From positions 2,418,001 through 2,482,000 of the forward strand of contig OZ199840.1 of assembly GCA_964304625.1 (NCBI GenBank): a DNA stretch of 64,000 nt, written 5' to 3'. Positions 47,829 through 59,179 of the stretch are shown piece after piece. Position 1 is the stretch's first letter. Every line of letters starts with the position of its first letter. This DNA comes from Kudoa neothunni. Its lineage: Eukaryota > Cnidaria. The position numbers were made by a program, and so were the translations under genes. Below the pieces are notes generated by a model. The model saw only the letters and a list, made by a program, of their open reading frames with translations, was not told the DNA's origin and did not search any database.

Positions 47829-50800
47829 GGAAGTGGCTATAGGTCACGCGACGAATATCTCGAAAACCATTGCATATTTTTCCCCCAAAATTTAAACATT
47901 ATTTTAATATTGTCTAGCTTAATTTTTGGTAACTTATTGAAAAATTGTAAAAATGTTTATTTTTTTGATCATATCATCCATACGACCATTACCAATTAAA
48001 CATTCTTTTTTGAAATTGAATTTGATTCAATACAGTTTATAATCAATTATCAATATTTTATTTTTTAATAAGAGTAAAATTTTAGATAATAAATAAATTT
48101 TGAGGATTAATTTACTTATCCAGCGTTAGGGATCATAAAATGAAACGTTTTGTATGCACAAAAATGAAGGACACCATCAAGTATCTATATAGTTTATGAT
48201 TTGAATGCATTTCGTCATTATTTTTTTTCATAAGGATTCCAATTTTTGTTAGGCGATTTCTTTGTGGTCGACCAACGGATTTTATTTTCGATGGAATTTT
48301 CAGCTCTACAAAAATATAAAAATACGTTTTTTTTACATTTTAACCTTTCAGTTTAGATTCTTCTGCGAGTTTTGATTGATTGATATCATTAATAGGCTCT
48401 ATTTGAGGATGAGTATCATCATCTGTGCTAAGTTTAGGTTTTTTAATGATTGTTATTTCTGACGAATCTATCGATGAATTCTAAATTTAATATATGGAAA
48501 TTAAATTAATAATCTCATACGTATTCTTGAAATTCAGGTATTTCTCCAACTATAGCAAAATATAAAATTTTATTTTTCAAAAAAAAATCACATGTATTTA
48601 GGAAATCATCGACTACAGTGACATCATGATTTCTTAAAATGTTTTCTAAGAGATTTATACATCTTATAGACTTTTCATAAAAATCTCCACAAAATTCAGA
48701 CGCGGTGTTAGCCAGCTTGGTTGTAAAGGTTGTTGCGTATCTCAACTTCTGTCCAAAACTTTTTATTTTGGGTTGGCTCTTCTTATCAACAATGGTCGGA
48801 GTAATTTCGTTGTTCCTTTCGATTATAGTTCCAGTTCCTAAGAATTTCCTTCCATACGTTTTCGTCCACCTCTCATTGCACAATATTTCAGAGAAAAGAG
48901 GTAAATTATTCAATAATCTTGAAGATAGAATATGACTGCAAGGCAGTGTGAAAGATCGGTAAAATACACATGATCACGTAGTTGCATTAGTAGTTTCAGT
49001 TGAGTTTAACAACAAATCTTCGGTGCTTAATTGTGCAACCTGCTTTTGAAGTAAATTGAATGCATACTTGGTCAAGAGTTTCTCATACTGTGACATATAT
49101 TCGTCATTAAAAGTTTTGTTTGAGCCATAACACAACTGGCTTATTGCCTCTCCTTCCCTTTCCGTGCGAAGGGTCCTCAAGATTTTGAAAAATTTATCAA
49201 CAAAGTTTGTCAAGGAACTGAATTTATGGACAACACTTTTTATTTTTGAATTAATTGATTCAATACGATTGTTAGTTTCGTTTCCATAAAAGTTGGTTGC
49301 ATTGCTGAGCCCAATTATCCAATCTTTGTAAATCCCATCCCAATTTACTTTGAAATATTCGCTCAGCTTAGTATTATTAAACTCTTGGATTTCATTAACG
49401 TACTTTTTATACTCATCATAATCTTTACAATATATCATTTTTTGCAAACACCTTAGAATATCTTGACATTTTTTAGTGAATACGGCCAACTTGGTTCTGG
49501 TGATTTGTCGTCGAAAAATTTGTAGAACGTGAAATTTACAGAGAATGCAAGAAGACGATGGGAAACTTTTTTTTAGACACTTTCTCAACTTTTCGTCTTT
49601 GTCAGTGACAAGTGTACATACTTTATCACGCAAAGTAGGAACCATTTCTATTATGTTATTGCAAAACCATTGTATGGAATTTTCAGTCTCTTCAAATAGT
49701 ATGCATACGCTTGTTATATGAGTCAACCCGAAAGAATCCTCTCCTGCCGATAAATACAGAGGAGCTCTAAAGTTAGTAAAATAAAGTTTGTGTGGTCATT
49801 TAAAAAAAAAATTAATACCTCGAATCAAGCAGTTTATATGTGGCGTCAACAAACATCACTTCAGGATACAATTCCAAAAATGACTTCATTTTATTATTAG
49901 GGAAAAATATTCCACTGACGACGTTACGCTCATTACGTAAAATTCTAACGTGACATTTATTATCTACACTTAAAGTTTTTTCAATTATTTCTAAGTTGTC
50001 AGGAAACGAATTCTTATTTTTTTTAATGTTGTGAATAAATTTTAAACGAATATTTTTCCCAGTTTCCGTCTGTAATTTCGATTGAATCAATTTTTTATTC
50101 GCCTTGAGGTTAACTAATTCAATAAGGTGTTGATCGTTTAGATTAATTTTCCTTTGCTTAGGAAGGTTTCTATATATCGTCTGATCTAATTGATGATTGT
50201 GCTCTAACATGCAGGAACGTATTTCAAGGAAAGCTCCGTCATTTGAAGTTCTTAATGTTATTTTGACAGGGCAATCTCCTTTTAACATTGATTTATTTCG
50301 AGCGCCACATGACCTCGTTTTCTTCTTCCCACTGAAAATACAACAGTATGTGACCTTGTAATAGCGAAGTGATTCATTGATCTGTTTTGTAATTCTACTA
50401 CGAATATTTGAGATAGTTCTTGCTTGATATTTGTATAGATTACAAAACGACAACTTTTCGTATTCTGTGATGGCAATATGAAGATCTTCAAAAGAAGCAT
50501 AACGCATACCGACTGTGAACATACTTGACGCCATATTGTATAGCTGGATGCTCAAAATAATGCGCCAACATTTAGACCTACAAATTTTACTTCCACTAAA
50601 ATTTTTCATGTATTCTATGTATTTGAACTGATTTAGATTTTTAAAAATCAAATATATGCCAATAATGAAATACTGGTGATGTATAACCACCATATGATCA
50701 AAAAAATAAACATTTTTACAATTTTCCAATAAGTTACCAAAAGTTAAGCTAGACAATATTAAAATAATGTTTAAATTTTGGGGGAAAAATATGCAATAGT

Positions 50801-50837
50801 TTTCGAGATATTCGTTGCCTGACCTATAGCCACTGCC
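47829..50837 (-). mobile_element. MULE (Mutator-like) element, 3009 bp
   Basis: TIRs of about 160 bp: 47829 begins GGAAGTGGCTATAGGTCACG and the reverse complement from 50837 begins GGCAGTGGCTATAGGTCAGG. The arms stay nearly identical through CGAATATCTCGAAAAC and GACAATATTAAAATAATGTT-type sequence up to the AAAATGTTTATTTTTTT region. A perfect 9-bp target duplication AATGTTTAA lies at 47820-47828 and 50838-50846, as expected for Mutator elements. It carries one transposase gene on the minus strand. Confidence 0.95.
48340..50534 (-). pseudogene. MULE transposase with SWIM finger (ZSWIM3/1-like), one nonsense codon
   Basis: Three exons: 50534-49819, 49766-48521 and 48480-48340, with introns of 52 and 40 bp. 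They total 701 codons. In order: a FAR1/GCM1-like zinc cluster (about 64-116: CPVKITLR, EHNHQL); the DDE core with D230 (FVDATYKL), D294 (LVTDKDEK) followed by CKFHV, and E408 (NNRIESINS); then a SWIM finger (SCVFYRSFTLPCSHIL, near 48940). The only defect I see is a TGA at 48974-48976, which replaces the first Cys of the SWIM CxC motif. Vertebrate ZSWIM3/ZSWIM1 proteins are domesticated relatives. The TIRs and target duplication show that this one is a transposon gene, not a host ZSWIM gene. Confidence 0.88.
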
Positions 50838-50857
50838 AATGTTTAAACCCTGCATGA

Positions 50858-51059
50858 CAGTGGTTCCCTACGGAGGGCTCCCATATCCCTAAGAATGTGA
50901 ACTGTGGGCTTGGGGGTGCGAAATTCGACCACAATAGAAAATGATTTTTAAGAAATTTTGAGACAGCTACCTACTACATCTTATCGTATGCAAACTGGTG
51001 CGAACTTCGATTTATCATCAAATGTGGGTGTGAGTCCGACTTTAATTGCGAAGCGCTGC
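50858..51059 (-). mobile_element. hAT-type MITE, copy 3 (202 bp)
   Basis: Ends CAGTGGTTCCCTACGG and, inverted, CAGCGCTTCGCAATTAAAGT. A perfect 8-bp target duplication CTGCATGA flanks it at 50850-50857 and 51060-51067. It is the best-preserved insertion signature of the three copies, and it lies in K2 just outside the MULE. Confidence 0.92.
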
Positions 51060-51631
51060 TGCATGATATAATCTGACTATGATACATCACTAAAAATATA
51101 AATATTAACGCCGTACAACAAAAATTGTTATTCTTTAATGTTTACCGGTTTTTATATAAAATCCAAGATTTTGTATTAAATGAAAAAAACCAAGAACCCA
51201 AAATGTACATAAAAAACCCAAGCCCCGGCAGCCCAGGAACTGGTGGAGTTATTTTGTACATAAGTACTGCCTTGCATTTTTAAAATCTTGTTTTTTTATT
51301 TTCAACCTTAATAAATAACCTACAGACAACAAACCTAATTCCTGAAGCTATGGAAAAATTTCTAATTATTTTAATAATAAACACGTGCCATTCTCAAAGC
51401 TATTTGTCGTTCATTTAATATCATAAAAGGCGTTTACTTTTTGGATGAGTTATGTAAATGGCAATAGATGTTAACTTTAAATAATTCAATTAGGGTTATT
51501 CATAAACGATTTCGGATTTGAATTTCCGATTTTTGTTTTCGCTAAAAACTGAATCAAATCCGACGGTTAAAAGCCTAGCCTAAAGTAAACCTTGCTTTGC
51601 TACAAAAAAAATTACAAAGAATTTTGTCAAA

Positions 51632-51790
51632 GGCTATTAGCAAGATAAAATTTAATCTTAAATGGCATGTTCGCTTGCGCAATGGGAATTTTTAATCCCA
51701 GTAACTCCTATTAATAGTTGGCCTATAAAGTTTATTTTTTAGAATCAGCTGTATTTAATTATTTTTGATGCCTAGAAGCGGTAACGAAGG
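51632..51790 (+). repeat. Dispersed repeat R1, copy 1
   Basis: Shares GGCTATT, TTAATC, a GTTTATTTTTTAGAATC motif and TATTTAATTATTT with 59066-59179 (opposite strand), and its first half (TTTTAATC-CAAA-GGCATGT, TTTAATC-CAG) with 58333-58475. It is a short interspersed element or MITE of unknown type. Confidence 0.5.
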
Positions 51791-51799
51791 GCCAAAAAT

Positions 51800-53123
51800 A
51801 ATTAAATGCGGTCAAAACTATACCTATCTTGATATTATAATCCGTGTCAATAGCCACTTCATTTAATTATGTACGTCGAGATTAGGGTTTATGTGATGGT
51901 CATATCACGCTCAACCTTTTTGGAAACTATAAAGGCTAGAATATCGGAATTAGGCTATTAAACGACCGCGCTGTATATAATAAATACACGTTTTTACGAA
52001 AAATAATACAAATAAAATGTTTTCTTCGACTTTAAATGCACTATAAACTTAAATTTATTTAATTTAAAATTATGGAATGATTATGTTGATTATTGGGTTT
52101 GAGAATACATCGAAGTAAAGTTTTTTAGTTGAAGTTTAAAGATCACATCTTTTTCATTTTTGTCTTAATCCGTTTTTGATGTAACAAATATAATGTTTAG
52201 CATTTTAGTAACTTTGTACGTCACACCACATCACGCATACACTCTCGTTATCACGCACAACGCATATTTATCGGGCTCATGCCTCTCCCATCACGCGTCA
52301 CGCTTTATAAAAATTCTAGTCGAGGTTTAATGACCGTTCATAATGGCAATTTGTGAAATATACTAATAAACAAAAACAACGACCTAACTGATTCGAATAA
52401 GGTTTTTTATTTATTTCGTAAAAATATTATTATTGTTTGTACATGAATCAGAAGATTCTTCTGTATTGAAAGATCATTCGCTTAATTAGAGCAGTATTTG
52501 TTTAATTGGGTGCGATTATGAGTTAACCGTTTATTGTTATATTTGATGAGATAATAACTAACGTAGGGAGAATTAAAATTCTATCGGAAGTTTTTAAATA
52601 ACATGGAAATCCTCAATGTATTCATATTCAATATTTAATTAAAGTATATTAGTAATATACATTTATATAAAAATAGGTATTTGGATTTATGCTATTCACG
52701 AATTAATTCATTACATTAATATTAATTGGTCGATTATTTATATATTGATTGTAATTGTTTTTATGTTTATGAGGAGATTATGGATGTTAAAATGGGTTTT
52801 TTTCTTAAATTAGGGAATTTATGTAGTAGTAATGTGATATATATCGTGAATGTATTGATAAAAATATAAGCAGATTAAAATATCATTTATTGATCCGACA
52901 ACGATCGTATAAATCAGAGAAAAATTATAGAAATTAACCATTAATTCATAAATTATTTATCTACGATATATTTGGAATTGTGTGAAATTTAATGTTAAAA
53001 AATTAATCCATTAAAACAATTGTCCATAATTATTTACGATTACTATTAATATCAACAAGCCTAATACTTCAATAAGAGTTTTAACATTATAATACTATTA
53101 GTTTCACAACAACTCGAAGGAGT
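51800..53123. other. Intergenic, upstream of the ADAM10-like gene
   Basis: AT-rich DNA that should include the promoter of the metalloprotease gene. No definite core element and no coding sequence recognised. Confidence 0.45.
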
Positions 53124-56100
53124 ATGAGAACAATACTTATAACAATATTTAACATTATAACGCTGTTAAGTAATTTTAGGTTTTCATATATTAAAAAGTA
53201 ACATATTTTTAGGCGTGCTCCCAGCAAACACTTCGTATCATGGATTCATTAAAGAATTGGAGATACTGAACTATAACCGCAATAAACTATCGAATAAACT
53301 TGCAAACTATTTGAATGAAAGGAAACGCAATGAAGACGCTGCCCTAATGTTCACAATTACTACCAAACATGAGTATATTAGAGCAGTTTGTAAAAAGTAA
53401 CGATAACGATCGTCTAGGGACTTTGAATTTTGTTTGAGAACAATACATCATGATCACATATTTAACCTAGTTGAAAACTATTACTTCGACGGAATAATAT
53501 GTTCAGGTAGATGAAATCAATTATTTTTATCACTTTGGGGTGTATTACTTTCACTTAACAAACTCACGTTTGTTCTATCTTTTTGTTATTTTTCTTATAG
53601 ATCCAGAGACGAGAGCACATGGGTACATACACGAAGGAGTGTTTTTCGGAAGAATTGAAAAGCCTTTATCTGATGGAGGCATATTGAAGCATGTTTTTTC
53701 GGATATTTCTTATGTGAAAGATGTAAAACAGCAATCCAAGGGCCACTCAGTTTTTTATAGGTCCGATCAATTGGATCACGAATTTCTCCAAAAAAATATT
53801 GTCAGAAACCATCATCATTATCAGCCCCAACAAGATGATGACAATGATGTTTATCGTATACACAAAATTTCTAAATCAAAAATGAATCCAAGTACCAAGG
53901 GTTTCGAAGGACCGCGTAATAATACCAAATATGGGCATTCGTTTTTGCGAAGCGCAGGTACCAAAAGTAAATCTACGAGCTCATCAACAAAAAATGTCTG
54001 CACAATTCACATCGATTTCCATCCTTCGTATGTCGGTGAGTCGCGTACAGTATTTGCAGCTGTACTCGAAGTGATAACCATGTTTGAAAGTATAAACAAA
54101 GTGTACGCAAATAATTTCCAGGAAAATGGAGTACCATTAATTCAATATATGATCGCCTCGTACAGAGAATTAAAAGGAGAATATTTGACATCTATTAATG
54201 GCCATTTACCTGCTGTAAAGGCAGTATTAGACCATTACAATGTAAACGAAAAATTTAAAAATAATCATTGCGGAAATTTATTTCTTACGCACACCAACTG
54301 GGCACAAACACTAGGAATGGCTAGAGTCGGCACAGAGAGGGGTAATTTATTTTATCTATAATTACAATAGTAATATATTGATAGGTGTTGGAATATGTGG
54401 AAATAATGCCGGAACAGTTGTTACGTCACATTTGATGGGTAATAAATTGGATGTTTTGACAATCGAGAATACGATTATTCATGAACTCGGTCACAACCTT
54501 GGATCCAATGTATAAACTTTGAATGGCATCTCCCTTATTTATTGTAATTTTTAGCACGATCCCGCCGCCGATTGTAAAGGCAGAGATTGTCCATCTCAGA
54601 ATGAAATAGAGGAATGTTCGCCTGGAGGAAAATTAGGAATGTATATTATGTACTTTTCATCAAATACTGGCGCATTCCCGAACAATAACCAATTCTCTCC
54701 GTGCAGCAAGAGAGTTATTGTGCCTTTACTTAAGACAGATGTGAGAAGAGCGTGTTTTATTGGTAAATTATGTTCCTATTTTTTATATTAATGTTTTTTA
54801 AATATAGATAAGAAGAGTGGAATATGTGGTAATGGTGTTGTTGAAGGGGATGAAAAGTGTGATTCGGGAATGGAATCAGATGGATGCTGTGAAATGAATA
54901 AATCAAACGATAAAACTCCATGCACTCTAATTAGTAGTAAACAATGCAGGTAATTATAAGTAATAAATAATTGTATAAACTTGATAATACATTAGTCCAA
55001 GCATGGGTCCTTGTTGTACATCCCAATGTGTATTCGCCACCTCTAGTAGTACATGTCATCCAAAAAATGATTGCTCTGGAAGTAGCACTTGCAAGTATCA
55101 TGATATATTATAATTAAATCTAAAATCAATCAAGTGGATCAAATGCTACATGTCCAGCTCCAACATTTTCTCCTAAAAACACCCTGTGTGCTCGTAACAC
55201 GAAAGGTTGCAATGGTAACGGGGTAATAGACTTTTGGTGGTTTAATTAATTTATCGATACTAAAAAATTTGATATGTAGTTTTGCAATCTTTCTTTATGT
55301 CAAATAAATGGTAAACTCGATTGTGATTGCCCAGAATCAGAAAACGATTGTGTTATATGTTGCAAGGATAATGATAAAGGAACATGTGCACCTTTGAACT
55401 ACAAGGGAAAACCGACCACCAAAAAATTGAAAGGTAATTGATATTTCAATTAATTTACAAAAAGCACAATAAATTATATATGATTAAAAATATGAGATAT
55501 TATGATGATCTATTCAATTTAAAAAATAAATTATTATTTGTCAGTCTTGGAATAATGTTACATTAAATTTAGGGGATTTGTGTAAAAGTGGAAAAGGCAT
55601 TTGTACAGATGAGCATATTTGCCTTGAGAAGATTGACGATGCCGGATTTTCGGCATTCTGGTTGAAGTTGACAAGTGGAGAAATGTTGACTGAATATGTC
55701 GATTACGTTATGAAGCATTTATGGATGATTGGGGCAGCTTTGGGTGGTGGTCTCGTATTGATTATCAGTAATCCAATTTCAATTAAAATAATATTTACAT
55801 TAAATTTAGTTCTTTCTTGTATATTTAAAAAAAACACCTCTCAATATTTGAAAAAAATGTACGATCTGGAACAAAAAAAATTGGAAACTATGTTTAGCTT
55901 GACCCCTCAACAACCAGAAGCCAAGAAACAAAAGAGTAAAAAACATAAAAATGATTCTAGTTATCAAAATTTCGACATGGCGAGTTCTGCGAACCTACCT
56001 CGAAACAGCAACAATACTCTTAATATGAATCAAATGAACCAGATGAATCAAATGGGCCAAATGAACCCGATGAGCCAAATGAATCCGATGAATCAGATGA

Positions 56101-56389
56101 ACTACAATCCAAACTTCCAATTCAATCCAATGCAGAATAATATACAAAATCCTTACGGTAATCAACAATTTATGCCGCCGAACAATCAACAATATATGAC
56201 CAATTCAATGTACTTCCCTGGAAATATGCCCCCAGCAGGAAATTACCAACCTTCGTTTAATTATGCCAATAGTACCCAACAAATAAGTGAGATTATTTAA
56301 ATTATTTCCATATTTTTTTAATTAATAACCAATTCAATCTTATAGGTACAGTTGGAAACGATAATCACAAACTTAAAAAGAAACGTTGA
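53124..56389 (+). CDS. ADAM10/Kuzbanian-type membrane metalloprotease
   Basis: Twelve exons can be joined in frame: 53124-53169, 53213-53372, 53418-53506, 53601-54341, 54385-54509, 54555-54762, 54808-54949, 54996-55094, 55135-55222, 55280-55433, 55573-56286, 56346-56389. Seven introns are 40-46 bp; the others are 57-139 bp. The product has 869 aa: signal peptide (MRTILITIFNIITLL), prodomain, metalloprotease with zinc site HELGHNLGSNHD (H378, E379, H382, H388), Cys-rich disintegrin part (CGNGVVEGDEKCD ... GPCCTSQC), one membrane segment (about 667-690) and a long tail. ADAM10 sheds ectodomains such as Notch at the cell surface. Three oddities: no RxKR furin site and no PxxxC cysteine switch are visible in the prodomain, and the tail is Asn/Gln/Met-rich. 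Tail to tail with the tetraspanin gene. Confidence 0.9.
56020..56100 (+). repeat. Coding minisatellite (Met-Asn-Gln repeats)
   Basis: In-frame repeats of the form NQM/NPM/GQM inside the cytoplasmic tail of the ADAM10-like protein, from imperfect 9-base units ATGAAYCAR. Pro/Asn/Gln/Tyr-rich sequence continues to about 56280. Confidence 0.8.
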
Positions 56390-56673
56390 ATACATTGGCG
56401 TGAACATCACAGCACATCACATATTTTTTAAGCAATCGATATGAAATACACATTATAATTTTTAATTTTTGAATTCGTATTAATTAGAGACAAATTTTTT
56501 TCTTCATTTTAATTTTTATTATTTGGGTTCGATATCAATACATTTGTTGTGAATCAACTCAGATATCATTTATATTGATTAATCACACATAAATATTTAT
56601 TCCAATTTTGCGTAGATCATGTAATAGAGTTGCGCAAAAAATACAAATGATATATGTTAATTACATGTGATGT

Positions 56674-57390
56674 CTATATGTTTGGAATTAGAGTATATTT
56701 GGCCCTTGAGGTATAGTAGATAATCAAAAGAAACATGGAGCCAGTCTATAAATAGTATCAATCAATTCGCAGTAATAAAATAAAGGATGGAATTTCGTAA
56801 AATAAATTTACCAGTAAAAAGGAATATATAAAGCCTGCTCCCGATATAATTCTGATACACGATATGATATAAGTAGACAGTCGATTCCAACATGTTGGAC
56901 AGTTAGTTTTACACGGTAAACTCAAACAATGTTCTGAGTCTTTAGTATCAAAATCACAACAAATTGAATTTATTTCTATGGCTGTTCTTGCTGAACTCTC
57001 CAAATTATTCCAAACATTTTTAAGAGAATTTTTTATCGTATTAAAATTAGCCGATGAAAGAGCAATCGAAATCGAGAATAACAACATAGCTATCAATGAT
57101 TGACACATTGCGTACTAAATGTAAGAATGTCAAATTGTTAGCTATCTCCAACCACATACAATAATCAATAGCCGATGCTTTTCTTTTAACAGCGAAACGA
57201 AACCAATTACTGAGGATGACCATAGCAATAATCCAACGCAGAGACAAATGCCATATATAATTGAGTTTACGTTGAGAAATATTCCAGAAAATTGATAATA
57301 CAATGATAATACTAGTAATGATATCCCAGCTATCTATACCTCATTTAAATTTAGCAACGGAACAAATATTACCAAATGAAGACCACATAT
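56674..57390 (-). CDS. Tetraspanin, TSPAN31/13-like
   Basis: Exons, minus strand: about 57390-57160, 57114-56812 and 56745-56674, with introns of 45 and 66 bp. TM1 (GISLLVLSLYYQFSG), TM2 (GICLCVGLLLWSSSVIGFVS), TM3 (SLIAMLLFSISIALSS), a large extracellular loop with the CC motif (NSICCDFD, then CLSLPCK and CPTCW) and TM4 (GAGFIYSFLLTGSMFLLIIY), with a short tail ending at 56674. The loop with PTCW before TM4 and the GxGxxxSF start of TM4 match TSPAN31/13. The first exon is unresolved: a TAG at 57334-57336 lies in frame where the family has a residue near TM1, so either an intron or 5' exon is missed or the gene is damaged. Vertebrate tetraspanins of the C8 group traffic ADAM10; this one is not in that group. 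Confidence 0.75.
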
Positions 57391-58142
57391 AATAAGCAAG
57401 ATTGTTTCCGTCTGTTTATCAGTACATATAATGTCCATGTGATTATCTTTGAGTAAATAGTATTTGTAATTGGGTTTTGTACATAGATACTAAAAATTGA
57501 TTTTGAATTTTTATTCTAGCCAGTCTAATCCAGGTATTTTATAAGCTGAAATAGAAATCTAAGATTTTTATCAGTCTATTTAATTTAGAATTGGGTGATG
57601 TGTCGTCTTCTCTCGTCAGTTTATTCAATAATGAAATATTAGCAACTTTCTATCGACGAATCTTATTACTTCTTTTGATACCCCAAGATTATATCGATTG
57701 ATTTTGTGCACAACTTCAGATGATGCATCCAACCATTCGTCATCATTAGACATACAATTTTTATTACTTCTAATTTAGTATGAGAATTTTTATATTGTTT
57801 TAATCTCCAATGTGAATCCAAGGGTTAGATTTGACTTAAATTTGTATATAAACAGGAAATCATTAATAAAAAATTAGAGCGTAATAGCTTTTTAAAAATA
57901 TTAAATATTTGTGGAATAAAAATTATGTATATAATTGGTTGAAAAGCAACCGATGGTTGATTTTCAAATATCACGGCGCTTTCCGATTCATTTTAGATTC
58001 AACATCCCTATCAAAAATTAAATTAGAACCAGACTTATTTTTACGATGAAAAATATTTATACTGAAATTACTTGAAAAAAATCTGGCTCCTTTAACCAAA
58101 AACTAAATGTTAATTAAATAAATATAACTGATGATATATTAA
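57391..58142. other. Intergenic, no gene recognised
   Basis: AT-rich. It would include the tetraspanin promoter and possibly its first exon. Confidence 0.4.
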
Positions 58143-58205
58143 CCCTTAACCAATAACCACCTAAGGTTCCGCGAGCGTAATTACGCTCTAAAAGGCGCAA
58201 AATGT
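58143..58205 (+). mobile_element. Solo piggyBac-like terminus
   Basis: TTAA (58139-58142) followed by CCCTTAACCAATAACC and a perfect 16-base palindrome GAGCGTAATTACGCTC (58173-58188). The layout (TTAA, CCCT, then a subterminal palindrome) copies that of piggyBac B, whose palindrome has a different sequence. No opposite end or transposase was found, so it may be a MITE or deleted element. Confidence 0.5.
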
Positions 58206-58332
58206 CAATTTAGAGTGGAGTTTTTATCGGAATTTCGCGTAAATTCCTAAAATAGTTTATCTACACAATGTGACCTCGAAAAGCGACCAAATCAGACCTA
58301 GAAGTGAGTTCGAATTCCAAATAATTATTGGC

Positions 58333-58475
58333 TGAGGTTATTGGCACGGTGAATTTTAATCCCAAACGGCATGTACGTCTGCACACTGAGAATGTTTAAT
58401 CTCAGCGAGTCTTCTTTACGATCTGTTTACAGATTTAATTTATGAGAATCTGCAATATTTTATTATTTCTCATAC
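58333..58475 (+). repeat. Dispersed repeat R1, copy 2
   Basis: Matches copy 1 (51632-51790) around GGCATGT and the TTTAATC-CAG segment, ending in a diverged TTTATGAGAATCTGCAATAT-like part. It is more diverged than copy 3. Confidence 0.4.
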
Positions 58476-59065
58476 AAAATAATGAAGATTAGTCTATTCC
58501 GTTACTGCGTATCAAATAAATGAATATTTTTATTCATTCATTTATGAAAAAAACATGCAAACCTTTTGTTTATAAAATATAACGAATAAATATTAAATAA
58601 AATAATTAAAATGAAATATTGGATAACTATTTTTTTGGTTTACATACGAAAGATTATAAAGGCTTTTCTTTCGATGAGGTTTGCCCTAACTGGATTTGTA
58701 CTGAGTACCCTTTATATACATACGTGTTCGAACTCAGCCGTGTTTCTAGCTCTAAATTTTTGGTCTACCTCTGAGGTTGCACTGTATATTGAAATAAATG
58801 TAATTTATGTTATTATTAAATTTTTCTTCTATTTCAGAAAATTTTGATAGGAAACGTTACATTTTTAACGACGCGTACGCAGATCATAGAATAGATGGAT
58901 AAACTTCGTATTCTGAGGTCGACATTTTCTTTTACAATTTAATTAAATTATTTATTCAATTTATTATTTAAATAGAATAACAGTTAAACAATTTTGAGTC
59001 TTACATGGATTTATCATCTGTATCATGATAATAAAAATTATACATGATATTTTGAATAGGAAGCG
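58476..59065. other. Intergenic
   Basis: Holds an open frame for a hydrophobic 78-aa peptide (58611-58847) without any recognisable family, probably chance. Nothing else recognised. Confidence 0.35.
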
Positions 59066-59179
59066 ACAATTGGCACGGTAAATAATTAAATATAGCAGAT
59101 TCTAAAAAATAAACTTTATAGATCAACAATGAATAGGAGTAGTCGCCAGTTTGGATTAAGAACTTCCTTGCCAATAGCC
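59066..59179 (-). repeat. Dispersed repeat R1, copy 3
   Basis: On the minus strand GGCTATTGGCAAGGAAGTTC and later GTTTATTTTTTAGAATCTGC match copy 1. Confidence 0.5.

Larger units (their letters stand above)
47470..51260 (+). mobile_element. Helitron-like repeat K2, split by a MULE and a hAT MITE
   Basis: 47470-47828 and 50847-51250 are co-linear with K1 (38290-38878, opposite strand). Between them lie the MULE (47829-50837) and, 20 bp further on, the hAT MITE (50858-51059). After removing both, K2 reads through in the same order as K1. The 5' head seen in K1 is missing before 47470. Confidence 0.68.

Noticed and set aside
48340-50534. Host ZSWIM3/1 gene
   Set aside because: Long TIRs and an exact 9-bp target duplication show that it is a MULE gene.
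53373-53417. A 21-bp intron or two stop codons in the ADAM10-like gene
   Set aside because: Using the upstream donor after CATGA gives a normal 45-bp intron in frame.
58611-58847. Hydrophobic 78-aa open frame
   Set aside because: No family, no splice context, composition as expected from AT-rich DNA.
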